64,000 bases of DNA from FEN-1350 sp964386005 (GCA_964386005.1 CAYLSB010000014.1:1-64000); one strand, 5' to 3'; shown: positions 18,935-28,200, counted from the stretch's first letter. The notes: generated by a model not told the origin, from the letters alone. Made by a program: numbers and translations.

Positions 18935-19419
18935 CAGAGTGTCTCCTGCCGGGATAGGTTCACGGCAACCATCGCAACCCGGTCCGCATCGACCCGGTTG
19001 ACCAATCCATCCTGATTGATATCCCATTGACGATTGATTTCTGCCTGCGATTCGACTTTCCGCGCCAGAAATAAGGCGTCCCGGATATCCACCGTTCCAT
19101 TGCGATCAATGTCTTCACGACAAACCTGTCCCGTTCCGGATCGAATGGAATCGGAAACTCCGGGCCGATTCAAAACCGCCATGCCGATGAAACCGGCCGC
19201 TGCGATCACTGCCGCCGCCGCGGGATATCGAACCAGTCGCCATGCCCGTCTTCGTCTAAAGTACCTGCGCGCCTTCCGTTGAATTTTGCGGTCAATTTCC
19301 GATGGAATTGCGGCCTTCGGTTCCAGCAACATGTGCAAATCCTTGCTGAACCGCGGCGAAACGGAGATTTCGTCTTCCGCGTTTCCATTGTTTGCAGTCG
19401 TCTTTTTGAGTTCATCCAT
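18934..19419 (-). CDS. Single-pass membrane protein with dockerin domain
   Basis: A 161-residue protein in the position of an anti-sigma factor, directly after an ECF sigma gene. Residues 1-62 are charged and probably cytoplasmic, with a very basic stretch KIQRKARRYFRRRRAW. One transmembrane helix follows (AAAAVIAAAGFIGMAVL). The outer part holds two calcium-binding dockerin repeats: DIDRNGTVDIRDALFLARKV and DINQDGLVNRVDADRVAMVA. No zinc-binding anti-sigma (ZAS) HxxxCxxC motif is seen in the cytoplasmic part. The architecture recalls RsgI-type anti-sigma factors, in which the outer domain senses polysaccharide; here the outer domain is a dockerin. An anti-sigma function is inference from position and topology. 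Confidence 0.8.
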   Translation of the reverse strand: MDELKKTTANNGNAEDEISVSPRFSKDLHMLLEPKAAIPSEIDRKIQRKARRYFRRRRAWRLVRYPAAAAVIAAAGFIGMAVLNRPGVSDSIRSGTGQVCREDIDRNGTVDIRDALFLARKVESQAEINRQWDINQDGLVNRVDADRVAMVAVNLSRQETL

Positions 19420-19504
19420 CGTAAATCTCCAAAGGGATTAAGTATGAATGACACGTGGTCGGTTCAATCGTTTTAAAATTTTTTGAAAATGGTCCTTTCC
19501 CCGG

Positions 19505-20086
19505 CTATTCCAGAAAATATTTTTGGGTCTTTGGATTTCGTCGCAGAGTTTCAAAGGCATGGTGAAGTCGCGATTTGACCGTTCCTGGAGGAATCGAAAG
19601 GGTTTGTGCAATTTCTTCGATGTTCATCTCGTCGGCGAATCGCATCAGCACGACTTGCCGTTGCGGAGCCGGAAGAACGCCAAGAGCCGTTATCAGATCT
19701 TCGGAAAGCTCCTCCATCGAATCCGTCCGGGCGGGCAGTTCTTCAAGAATCTCCTCTCCGCTTGACCAGTTCCTCCTCCGCCGCAGCGCCGCCAAAGACA
19801 GATTTCTTACGGCCGGGTATAAAAAAGTCGTAAGCCGCGCCGTCAGTTGCAGCCGCGGCAGCCGCCGCAAAAGATAGGTGAACGTTTCCTGCAAAACATC
19901 CATTGCAAGATCCGGGTCCTTTGTGAATCGCCATGCCAGACGATATACCCAGTCGCGGTACCGGCCGTATAATCCCTCAAAGGCGGCAGGTTCGGCCTTC
20001 CGGATCGCATCGATCATTTCCTGATCGGATCGGATACCCGGATCGACCTGATTGTCTGAAGGAACATCTTGCTCCTGATGGCCCAT
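19505..20086 (-). CDS. ECF sigma factor
   Basis: An extracytoplasmic-function sigma factor of 193 residues. Region 2 contains FEGLYGRYRDWVYRLAWRF and DLAMDVLQETFTYLLRRL. Region 4 contains LPAPQRQVVLMRF and the helix-turn-helix MNIEEIAQTLSIPPGTVKSR. It has a 40-residue N-terminal extension before region 2. It is the first gene of a four-gene minus-strand unit, followed after 85 bp by the membrane dockerin protein. Autoregulation from the region upstream of 20086 is likely, but no promoter motif could be assigned. Confidence 0.93.
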   Translation of the reverse strand: MGHQEQDVPSDNQVDPGIRSDQEMIDAIRKAEPAAFEGLYGRYRDWVYRLAWRFTKDPDLAMDVLQETFTYLLRRLPRLQLTARLTTFLYPAVRNLSLAALRRRRNWSSGEEILEELPARTDSMEELSEDLITALGVLPAPQRQVVLMRFADEMNIEEIAQTLSIPPGTVKSRLHHAFETLRRNPKTQKYFLE

Positions 20087-20320
20087 TCGATCTCCGACAC
20101 GTTGCCCGACGACTGATTATCGATTCCACATACGTATCGATTTCCATCATACCGTCGAATGGGCCATTGTGTACATGGATAATTGAAAATCACCTCATCC
20201 AATCAGCCGCTAACGCTACCGAGGTTGTTATCCTGCTGCAATTCCTTCGTGATCACCTATTGATCGTCACGGTCATTCGTGCCGTCATAAGTTGGTCTTG
20301 CGAAACAATCCGCCTTCATT
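20087..20320. other. Intergenic region upstream of ECF sigma gene
   Basis: About 230 bp that should contain the ECF sigma promoter (minus strand). Nothing else is recognisable. Confidence 0.3.
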
Positions 20321-20533
20321 TTATTGCTTCGTGGCAAATGTGATGGTGTATGTATAACCATAACGCCATCCTTTCCCGCTGTAGCCGCTCATAATCCCCG
20401 GAATGGCGGCCATGGTTTTTTTCCATTTGCGGGCCTGTTCTTCCGTGGGGAACGAACATTGCCACCAGCCATGAGGATTGCCGTGTTCTTCCTTTCGTTT
20501 GTCCGGATCATCCGTAAGACCGACATAGATCAT
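20321..20533 (-). CDS. Small GIY-YIG-like protein
   Basis: A 70-residue protein starting MIYVGLTDDPDKRKEEHG. That matches the beginning of GIY-YIG nuclease domains (YVG, then an arginine or lysine and EHG). It continues with a W-x-C-S-F-x-T-E-E-Q-A-R-K-W-K-K segment, and a C-terminal GWRYGYTYTITF in place of the rest of the domain. The ATG at 20533 fits the domain start; an upstream ATG at 20602 would add non-conserved residues. It is too short for a complete nuclease, so it may be a shortened family member. No operon partners. Function unknown. Confidence 0.6.
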   Translation of the reverse strand: MIYVGLTDDPDKRKEEHGNPHGWWQCSFPTEEQARKWKKTMAAIPGIMSGYSGKGWRYGYTYTITFATKQ

Positions 20534-20902
20534 GTTTCGTTCCTTATCATTCCGGCGCGGATCCCGACCGAGCTTGAACGGGGGCCGGAGTCCCGACATC
20601 ACGAAACCATCTTGGTAATGCCTATCGGCCCGGATGCCATCCGTCCTGGTACCATCTCAGCCCATGCCCGAATCCGGATCATGAAACCACCAAATCCTTC
20701 ATGGGGATTGCCGTCAACGACCGTTCCCCGAACTCGAACCACATATGATGAGTAGGGACTCTCCATCAATCCCCATATCCTTCTTTCTTCAGCGTCGCGC
20801 AGCGTCTCGGATTGACACAAAATTTGCCTTCATGATGTTTTTTTGATTGGTACATCATCGTTTCGGACACCAAAGGTGTTGAACGAACCCAAAAGGGTCC
20901 GA

Positions 20903-20931
20903 ACCCTTTGATGGGTTTGAGGGTCTGACCC
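20903..20931. repeat. Direct repeat copy A (GTCTGACCC type)
   Basis: ACCCTTTGATGGG, then a T-T-T-G-A segment, then AGGGTCTGACCC. It matches 21234-21262 with two differences over 29 bp. Each copy can fold, because ACCCT pairs with AGGGT. Confidence 0.75.
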
Positions 20932-21037
20932 CTTTTATGACAGAGGACACACAACCGTCTCAATTTATGTTGGGGCCCACGGCGTGTGACCATTGAATCA
21001 TGCGGTGGATCGCAAACGGATAGACAACCGCAATGTG

Positions 21038-21056
21038 GGCGGATGCCATCCGCCCC
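21038..21056. repeat. Perfect 19-bp palindrome
   Basis: GGGCGGATGCCATCCGCCC: two 9-bp arms that are perfect reverse complements around one central base. It is followed by CCTACA with no T-run, so it is not a standard terminator. Confidence 0.8.
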
Positions 21057-21101
21057 TACAATTTGGATGAAGAGGTAGCACAACCGTCCCGGCGGTGTTC
21101 T

Positions 21102-21158
21102 GGAGGGACTCGCTCCGTCGGGTCCGAATGGATCGGCCATGACGGAGCACGGCCCTCC
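21102..21158. repeat. Paired inverted REP-like elements
   Basis: Two units of the GGAG-N7-CTCC type (21102-21116 and 21144-21158) lie in opposite orientation. CTGGAGGG and GCTCCGTC on one side are mirrored by GACGGAGC and CCCTCCAG on the other. This gives a larger palindrome of about 60 bp, like a bacterial interspersed mosaic element. Confidence 0.65.
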
Positions 21159-21233
21159 AGGGCAGTTGAATTGCCGGACAATTGAATACGGACCACTGGA
21201 TAGTGGATATCAGGTGACCATAAAAGGCGTCTG

Positions 21234-21262
21234 ACCCTTTGATGGGATTGAGGGTCTGGCCC
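21234..21262. repeat. Direct repeat copy B (GTCTGACCC type)
   Basis: Second copy of the 20903 repeat, 331 bp downstream in the same orientation: ACCCTTTGATGGG, then AGGGTCTGGCCC. A shorter relative with AAAGGTCTGATACCTTT lies just after the SnoaL-like gene near 31868. Confidence 0.7.
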
Positions 21263-21584
21263 AAACCTATTCGGCCCTCGATTTGCATGGTTATGGCGTC
21301 TCGAAGAATATTTCTGTAGATCACCCATTTCCCGCTGGCTGACGAAGAGGAACTGCTGGCCCACATCGCCCGTCCGCAAAACCAGGACGAATCCCGCCAC
21401 GGCCGATGGCACCCGTGAGCGGACTATTCTCAGATGTACCGATTGTGAGGAAGCGCGGATCTCGAAACGGGCAAACCCTCTCTTTAATTTACGAATATGC
21501 AAAAAGAGGTATAGTATTTCTTGTATCTGAGCGAACGGTACTGTATCATCCTACGTAGATAACACAACGGCGAAAGGTTATCGT

Positions 21585-21974
21585 ATGCATTCAATGAGAT
21601 CCTATCTGGCATTGATGGCGGTAGGTGTATTGGTCGTAAGTTCGGCCAATATGGTTGTTTGCGCCGAACCGGTGGGGGGGGTTCGCATCCGTCTGGCCCA
21701 CCATGAATGCCATACCGGTTTGATTCATGCGGCGCAGGATGAACATTCTACGCCCTGTATGGACGATTGTCATTTTCATGCGCCGGAATGTTGTCAGGAT
21801 ACGCCGTTATCCTTTTCCCCGGTTCCCGTTACGAAACCGATCCCGGCGGATACGCTATCCGCAGAAATCAAGATCGGGGTAGCGCCCGATCCCCTTATAT
21901 GTTCACTACTGCCGCGCAACGCGTTTCGCATGGAAGTGGATTTGGTCCTTTCCACAACGGTCCTGCTGATCTAA
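21585..21974 (+). CDS. Exported His/Cys-rich small protein
   Basis: A 129-residue protein with an N-terminal signal peptide (YLALMAVGVLVVSSANMVVCA). A metal-binding-like segment follows, rich in histidine and cysteine: HHECHTGLIHAA, then CMDDCHFHAPECC. A hydrophobic C-terminus ends the protein. GAAAGG lies 7 bp before the ATG. It is the first gene of the efflux run and probably binds or senses the exported metal in the periplasm. It matches no family that I recognise with certainty. The role is inferred from composition and position. Confidence 0.7.
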   Translation: MHSMRSYLALMAVGVLVVSSANMVVCAEPVGGVRIRLAHHECHTGLIHAAQDEHSTPCMDDCHFHAPECCQDTPLSFSPVPVTKPIPADTLSAEIKIGVAPDPLICSLLPRNAFRMEVDLVLSTTVLLI

Positions 21975-22061
21975 GCCGGATCGCATCTATTATCATTATA
22001 TATCCTCTGTAAATGCCTGAATAAGTCGCATGCATGAACCTTTATTTCATGGGGAGATGGT

Positions 22062-22511
22062 ATGAAATCTCTGAATCGTCCATTGAGCATTCTGATTCTG
22101 ATAACGGGTCCGGCGGTGATCTTGGGGTGCGGTTGCTGTCCTACGTCTTCCATCGCGGCGGCGCCCAATCTGGCGGTCGAGCCGCAGGAATCGCGGAAGC
22201 TGGAAGTTATTTGGGTCCGCCTTGAACCGGCGGGGGATACCGCGGTCTTGTCGGGAGCGATCCGGCAGACGGGCGCGTCGCCTTCGCCGACGACCGGGCA
22301 TGTGGATGTGGAAATCCGCAAACCCGACGGCGCCGTCGTTTATCAGGCCCATTCCGAAACGATGTATATTCCGAGGCACATTATCGGAAAAGGAAGCAGC
22401 CACAAACGGTTTCGAATTCCATTGAATACCGGCGTCGATTCGATGAGTCCGTCCCATACGATAACACTGAAGGCCTGTAACGATCCACAGTGCCCGGTCC
22501 AGCCGATCTGA
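22062..22511 (+). CDS. Lipoprotein of the metal efflux operon
   Basis: A 149-residue protein with a signal peptide and a lipobox-like ILGC, immediately followed by further cysteines (GCGCC). The mature part is a predicted beta-sandwich (KLEVIWVRLEPAGDTAVLSGAIRQ, VDVEIRKPDGAVVYQA). It ends with a CNDPQC pair. It starts 12 bp upstream of the TolC-type gene and is likely co-transcribed. No named family was recognised. The clustered cysteines may contribute to metal handling. Confidence 0.7.
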   Translation: MKSLNRPLSILILITGPAVILGCGCCPTSSIAAAPNLAVEPQESRKLEVIWVRLEPAGDTAVLSGAIRQTGASPSPTTGHVDVEIRKPDGAVVYQAHSETMYIPRHIIGKGSSHKRFRIPLNTGVDSMSPSHTITLKACNDPQCPVQPI

Positions 22512-22523
22512 GAAGGAGATCGT

Positions 22524-23882
22524 ATGATACGGACGTGGGTTCTCTTGATCGGAACCGGGATGCTGGGATTGGCCGGTTGCGGCGAATCGATGATGACGGA
22601 AGCTTTCGAACCGAATTCCGCGGCGCGTCTATCGTCGGTCGAATCGAATGCGGAGAAACCGGCGGCGGAGGCCCCGCTGTTTCCGGAACCGGAAGGGGAA
22701 TTATCGCTGCACCAGGCAATGGGGCTTGCGCTGCGGTACCACCCGGAGTTGCGCGTCGTTTCGTACGATATTCGGATCGCCGAAGCGAGGCGCCTGCAGG
22801 CGGGATTGCGGCCGAACCCGGACCTGGAAATCGAGGTGGAGGAATTCGGCGGAACGGCGCCGCGCAACGCCTTCGACGGCGCCGAATCGACGATCCGTCT
22901 GAGCCAGGAACTCGAGACGCGGGGCAAACGCGACAAACGCAAGCAGGTGGCCGAACTGGACATGAAGCTTGCGGACTGGGATTACCGGAGTACGATGCTC
23001 GACATTCTAGCGCAGACCCGCGCTGCCTTCGTACGGGCATGGATCGCCCAGGAACAGTTGGCGGTGGCCGAAGACCGGGTTCGGCTTTCGCAGGCGGTGT
23101 TCGACAGTATCCGGGCGATGGTGGATTCGGGCCGACAGTCTCCGGCGGATCTGGCGCGGGCCCAGGTGGTTTTGTCGGAGCAGGAGATGGAATTCCGGAA
23201 GGTCCGGGAGGAGGCGAATTTGACGCGGACTCTCCTTTCGGGTTTCTGGGGCGGCGGACGAGCGACATTCACGTCGGTCCGCGGCGATTCACTGAGGGTG
23301 GAACCGCCGGCCGAGGCCGGGTCGCTTCTGTCGCGACTTTCGCGAAATCCGGATTTGCAGCGGTGGGCAACCGAACATCAACAGCGTCGGGCGCAACTGG
23401 CGCTGGAACGGGCCAAGGGCACGTCCAATTTTTCCATCAGCGGGGGAATCAAACGGCTGGAAGAAGACGACGACCATGCCTTTGTCGTCGGCGTGTCGAT
23501 TCCGCTTCCTTTGTCGGATCGCAATCAGGGTGGCAAGCTGGAGGCGGTTCATCAACTGGCGCGCGCCGCCGAACAGCAACGTGCGGCCGAGCTGCGGATC
23601 ACACAGTCGTTTCACGCCGTCTATTCGGAATGGACGACGTCGTATCATCAGATCGAACAGATTCAATCGCGGATTCTTCCGGCCACGCAACAGGTCTTTG
23701 ACGCGGCGCGGATGGGTTATGAACAGGGTAAATATGATTATCTGAAATTGCTGGACGCCCAGCAAAGTCTTTTCGAGACGCGGACGAACTATCTGGAATC
23801 CCTGCTGGCCTACCATCTGGCCCGGATCGAGATGGACCGTCTGCTGGGCGAACCGGCTCCAACCGAGGAAACCAAGCCATGA
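22524..23882 (+). CDS. TolC-family outer membrane efflux protein (CusC/CzcC-like)
   Basis: Outer-membrane channel of a tripartite efflux pump, 452 residues. A lipoprotein-type signal (LGLAGC) is followed by two repeated OEP domains of long helices. The first begins LSLHQAMGLALRYHPELRVV, typical of the family. AAARAEAQ-type heptad-rich stretches and LLDAQQSLFETRTNYLESLLAYHLA near the C-terminus complete the pattern. AGAAGGAG lies just upstream of the ATG. It overlaps the adaptor gene in an ATGA junction at 23879-23882. With the next two genes it forms a heavy-metal efflux system; the metal cannot be read from this subunit. Confidence 0.93.
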   Translation: MIRTWVLLIGTGMLGLAGCGESMMTEAFEPNSAARLSSVESNAEKPAAEAPLFPEPEGELSLHQAMGLALRYHPELRVVSYDIRIAEARRLQAGLRPNPDLEIEVEEFGGTAPRNAFDGAESTIRLSQELETRGKRDKRKQVAELDMKLADWDYRSTMLDILAQTRAAFVRAWIAQEQLAVAEDRVRLSQAVFDSIRAMVDSGRQSPADLARAQVVLSEQEMEFRKVREEANLTRTLLSGFWGGGRATFTSVRGDSLRVEPPAEAGSLLSRLSRNPDLQRWATEHQQRRAQLALERAKGTSNFSISGGIKRLEEDDDHAFVVGVSIPLPLSDRNQGGKLEAVHQLARAAEQQRAAELRITQSFHAVYSEWTTSYHQIEQIQSRILPATQQVFDAARMGYEQGKYDYLKLLDAQQSLFETRTNYLESLLAYHLARIEMDRLLGEPAPTEETKP

Positions 23883-25210
23883 AACGAAATGGATTGTATC
23901 TAATCGTTCTCGTCACGGCGGGAGCGGCGGGCATTGGGCTGTTGTCCTATTGGAACCGCGATGACGCCTTTGCCGAATCCGGCGGCGAGACATCCCATGC
24001 GGGACATTCGCATGGAACAACCTCATCTGGAACAGGTGCGCCATTGGGTCTTACGCAGCTTGAGGCCCTTCGTTGCGAACATGATATCCGCCAAATGGAC
24101 TGCGATGAATGCCGTTACGAGCTGGGGATCGTCAGGATCGCCGAGGGATCTCCGGCGGCGGCGCTACTGAAAACGCAGGCGGCGGAGTTGCGGATTATGA
24201 CCCGGACGCTGGGGCTGATGGGACATGTCGAACTGGATCTGAATCGAACGGCCGAGGTGGCGGCGATCGGAGGGGGACGCGTGGAAACGATCCATAAACG
24301 ACTGGGCGATGCGGTTCAGGCCGGAGAGACGCTTGCGGTACTGCACAGTCCCGAATTCGGCAGGGCCAAGACCGATTACCTGGAGGCCGCGGCGCAGTGG
24401 GATCTGGTCCAGACGACGTTTCGGCGGGAGGAGCAACTGCATGACAACAAGGTCAGCAGCGCCGCCGATTTTCAGCAGGCCCGGAATGAATATCGCCGTG
24501 CCCAGGCCTCCTTCATCGCCGCCGAGCGATTGCTGGAGGGGTATGGCTTGACCGTCGAACAGATCGAAGAGCTTCGACAGACGGCTCCCAACGGCGATTT
24601 TTATCATTTGTCGCTGACCGCGCCGTTTTCCGGAACGATCCTGCGGCAGAATTTCATTCAGGGCCAGGGCGTCGAGACGGATCAGTCTCTGTATCGGATT
24701 TCGGATCTGGGTCGGGTGTGGGTGATCTGTCATGTTCCGGAATCGGCGCTGGCGTCGCTGGACGGGCAGGTCCGGTCCGGGAAAGCGGTCACGGCGGAGA
24801 TTCGGGTTCGGGCCATACCGGATATACAATTCAGAGGGTCGCTGGATCGGATCTCGGATGAGGTGGAGGAAACCACGCGGTCGATTGAGGTTCGGTTTGT
24901 CGTGTCCAACGAAGATCTCCGGCTCAAACCGGGGATGTTCGCCCAGGTGGATATCGAGATAGCGGAGACAGAAAGCCGGTTGGCCATTCCCACGTCGGCG
25001 ATTCTGACGGACGAGGGAACGGCCTTCGTATTTTGCCGGTTGAAGGACGATCTGTGGATTCGGCGGTCGGTCTCGGCCGGAGCGGATGCGAATGGGTATT
25101 CGCCGATTCTCGACGGTCTGAACGAAACGGATATCGTCGTCATCGAAGGCGGCCTGATGCTCAAGAGCGATGTCCTGCGTGAAAAAATGGGCGCCGGATG
25201 CGCGCATTGA
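23879..25210 (+). CDS. RND efflux membrane-fusion protein (CusB/CzcB-like)
   Basis: Periplasmic adaptor linking the RND pump to the outer-membrane channel, 443 residues. After a hydrophobic anchor there is a His-rich stretch (SHAGHSHGTT) and a cysteine module CEHDIRQMDCDECRYELGIVR, both likely metal-binding. Adaptor domains follow: the barrel-sandwich AIGGGRVETIHKRLGDAVQAG, a helical hairpin (residues about 165-220) and a beta-barrel with GTILRQNFIQGQGV. The C-terminal end GAGCAH may also bind metal. Overlap with the upstream gene and a 27-bp gap to the pump gene show one operon. Confidence 0.93.
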   Translation: MKRNGLYLIVLVTAGAAGIGLLSYWNRDDAFAESGGETSHAGHSHGTTSSGTGAPLGLTQLEALRCEHDIRQMDCDECRYELGIVRIAEGSPAAALLKTQAAELRIMTRTLGLMGHVELDLNRTAEVAAIGGGRVETIHKRLGDAVQAGETLAVLHSPEFGRAKTDYLEAAAQWDLVQTTFRREEQLHDNKVSSAADFQQARNEYRRAQASFIAAERLLEGYGLTVEQIEELRQTAPNGDFYHLSLTAPFSGTILRQNFIQGQGVETDQSLYRISDLGRVWVICHVPESALASLDGQVRSGKAVTAEIRVRAIPDIQFRGSLDRISDEVEETTRSIEVRFVVSNEDLRLKPGMFAQVDIEIAETESRLAIPTSAILTDEGTAFVFCRLKDDLWIRRSVSAGADANGYSPILDGLNETDIVVIEGGLMLKSDVLREKMGAGCAH

Positions 25211-25237
25211 CGCGCGATACATTTCAGGGATGCACTC

Positions 25238-28200
25238 ATGCTTGACTCGCTAACGAATTCGGTTCTGCATCATCGCCGACTGGTGGTGATTGCGGCCGCG
25301 GCCGTACTGATCGGCGGCTGGCTGGCCTGGAGCCATATCCCCATCGACGCGTTTCCCGACGTGACCAACGTGCAGGTAATGATCCTGACGAAATCGCAGG
25401 GCATGACGCCGGAGGAAGTCGAGCGGCGGATCACGGTCCCGATCGAGACGGAAATGGGCGGACTGCCGAACGTGCGGCAGGTACGATCCCTTTCGCAGAC
25501 GGGACTTTCCCAGGTGGTGGTGATTTTCGAGGATTCGGTCGATACCTGGTTTGCGCGGCAACTCGTTTTCGAACGGCTGTCGGCGGCGAGGGAAAACCTG
25601 CCCGACGGCGCCGAGCCGGAACTGGGGCCGGTTTCGACGGGTCTGGGCGAGATTTATCAATACGCTTTGGAGGTGGGATACTCGTGCGCGGATCACAAGG
25701 AGGTCTGGAGCCGACGCGAAGGGAAATGCCCCACCTGCTCGGGGGCGCTGGTTCCGGGTCAGGCGGATCTGATGGACTTGCGGTCGATTCAGGACTGGAC
25801 CGTCGGGCCGGCGCTTCGGCGATTGCAGGGTCTCAATGAGATCAACAGCCTGGGCGGATTCGTCAAGCAGTACCATATCCTGATCGATCCGGCCCGTTTG
25901 CTGTACCATGAGATCTCGCTGAAGGACCTGACCGAAGCGATCACGGCCAACAACGCCAACGCCGCGGCGGGGTATATCCGCCGGGATCAGGAACAGTACA
26001 ACGTGCTGTCGGAGGGATTGTTGCGTTCGAGCGGGGACATCGAACAGATCGTTCTGAAGTCAGCTCACGGCGCCCTGGTATATCTGAAGGATGTGGCGAC
26101 GGTGGGGATCGGTTCTCCGCAGCGGTACGGGGCCGCCGGCAAGGACGGGCGTGGCGAGACGGTTCTGGGGATGACCATCATGCTCAAGGACGAGAATTCC
26201 AAGAGGGTGGTCGATGCCGTGAAAAAAGAAATTCCGGAGATACAAAAATCGCTTCCGGTCGGCGTTCGTATCGTTCCGTTCTATGATCGCACCGGATTGA
26301 TTCAGGCCTGCATCCGCACCGTATCGACGGCGCTGGCGCAGGGGGGCGTGTTGGTCATCCTGGTTCTGTTGTTGCTGATGGGGGACCTGCGTGCGGCGAT
26401 CGTGGTGTCTCTGTCGCTGCCGGTAACGGCCGCGGGAACGTTTCTGCTGATGGGCCGGCAGGGCCTCACAGCCAACCTGATGTCTTTGGGCGGGCTGGTG
26501 ATCGCCATCGGGATGGTTGTGGATGCCTCCATCGTCGTCACGGAGAATATCGCGCGCCACATGGCCGAACCCTCGAAACGGGGACTATCACGAATGGAGA
26601 CGGCCGCCCAGGCCGTGCGCGAGGTGATCCGGCCGGTGATCTTCGCCATCCTGATCATCGTGATTGTGTTCGTGCCGATGTTCGCGCTGGAATCTCTCGA
26701 AGGCAAGATGTTCAAGCCCCTGGCGGTCACGATTTGCATGGCGATGTTCAGTTCGCTGATCGTGTCGTTGACGGTCGTGCCGGCTCTGGCGTGCATCCTG
26801 ACCCGGCGAACGGGCCAACAAGCCCTTGAACACGGATTTATCCACGCGGTATCGCGGATTCAATTGGCGCTGTTGCGCCGGGCCATGTCCGCCCGATGGA
26901 TCACGATCGCGGCGACGGTCCTGTTGATGGCGTTGGGCGTCGTCCTCTTCCGGCGGCTGGGGTCGGAATTTTTACCGGCACTGGACGAGGGGGCTATCGC
27001 CGTGAATCTGGTTCGTCTGCCGACCGCGGGGCTGGATGGATCGGTTGCGCAGAGCCGACAGATCGAAAAGCACCTTCTGGCGACATTTCCGGACGAGATC
27101 GAAACGATCGTCTCCAAGACCGGCCGGGCCGAGATATCCGAAGATCCGATGGGTCCCGAGCAGACCGATCTTGTCATCCCGTTGACGCCCCGCCGGCAAT
27201 GGAAGGCCGCGAAGAGCAAGGAGGCGCTCGTCCGGATGATGCAACAGGAACTGGCGAAATTTCCGGGGATACGGCCGGCGTTTTCCCAGCCGATCGCTCT
27301 GCGGGTCAACGAGTTGGTCAGCGGGATCAAATCGGATATCGCGATCAAGATTTTCGGCGAGGACATCGACCGCCTGATCGAAATCGCCGGGCAGATTTCG
27401 CCGATTCTGGCCACAATCGAAGGCGCCCAGGATATCGCGATCGAGCAGGTGTCGGGATTCTCTCAATATACGGTTCGGATGAATCGATCGGCAATGGCTT
27501 CTCACGGGATTTCCGTCGCGACCGTCAATGATCTGGTGGAGACAGCCGTCGGCGGCAAGGTCGTAACCGATTTGTATGAAGGACGACGACGGACTGCGGT
27601 GGTCGTGCGGTTCGACGATTCCTATCGAAGCCATCCGGACGCTCTTTTAAAAATTCCCGTGCTTAGTCCCGCGGGATACCCTGTGCCGATGGGCGATCTG
27701 GTCACGATCGGCGAAAAACCCACCTATGCCAAGATCAACCGCGAGGATTCGCAAAGGCGGCTGCTGGTGGAGTGCAACGTCCGCGGTCGAGACCTCGGCG
27801 GATTCGTGCAGGAGGCCCGTCGTTCGCTGGAGGCGCTCGAACGGGATCTGCCGGAGGGTTATCGAATCGTCTGGTCGGGCCAGTTTGAAAATCAACAGCG
27901 CGCCCAGAGGCGACTGGCGGTGGTGGTCCCGATTACCATCGGGCTGATTTTCCTGATGCTGGTTATCGCGCTGAAGTCGTTTTCCAGCGCGGGACTGATC
28001 CTGCTCAATCTTCCGTTTGCGGTCTTCGGCGGCATTGCGGCGATGTATCTGATGCGGGTGAATTTCAGCGTGGCGGCTTCGGTCGGTTTTATCGCGATCC
28101 TCGGTATCGCGGTGGAGAACGCGCTGGTTCTGGTGAGTTTCTGCGAGGAACGGCGGCGGAACGGAGCGACGACCCGGGAGGCGATCGTGGAGGCCTGTCG

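Larger units (their letters stand above)
20603..21584. other. Non-coding, repeat-rich region
   Basis: Nearly 1 kb without a convincing gene. It holds two copies of a GGGTCTGACCC-type repeat (20903 and 21234), a perfect 19-bp palindrome (21038) and a pair of inverted REP-like units (21102 and 21144). Frames across it are short and their translations reflect the repeats. It probably marks an old insertion site or a decayed mobile element. Confidence 0.65.

Noticed and set aside
21056..21502. Minus-strand open frame in the repeat-rich region (about 148 codons)
   Set aside because: Its sequence is largely made of the palindromic repeats, and no ribosome-binding site or domain pattern supports a gene.
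22490..23701. Long glycine-rich open frame overlapping the TolC-type gene on the same strand
   Set aside because: Low-complexity translation with no family pattern; the other frame encodes a clear TolC protein with overlap to the adaptor gene.
23879..23882. Frameshift between the TolC-type and adaptor genes
   Set aside because: The ATGA overlap is a normal translational-coupling junction; both proteins are complete.
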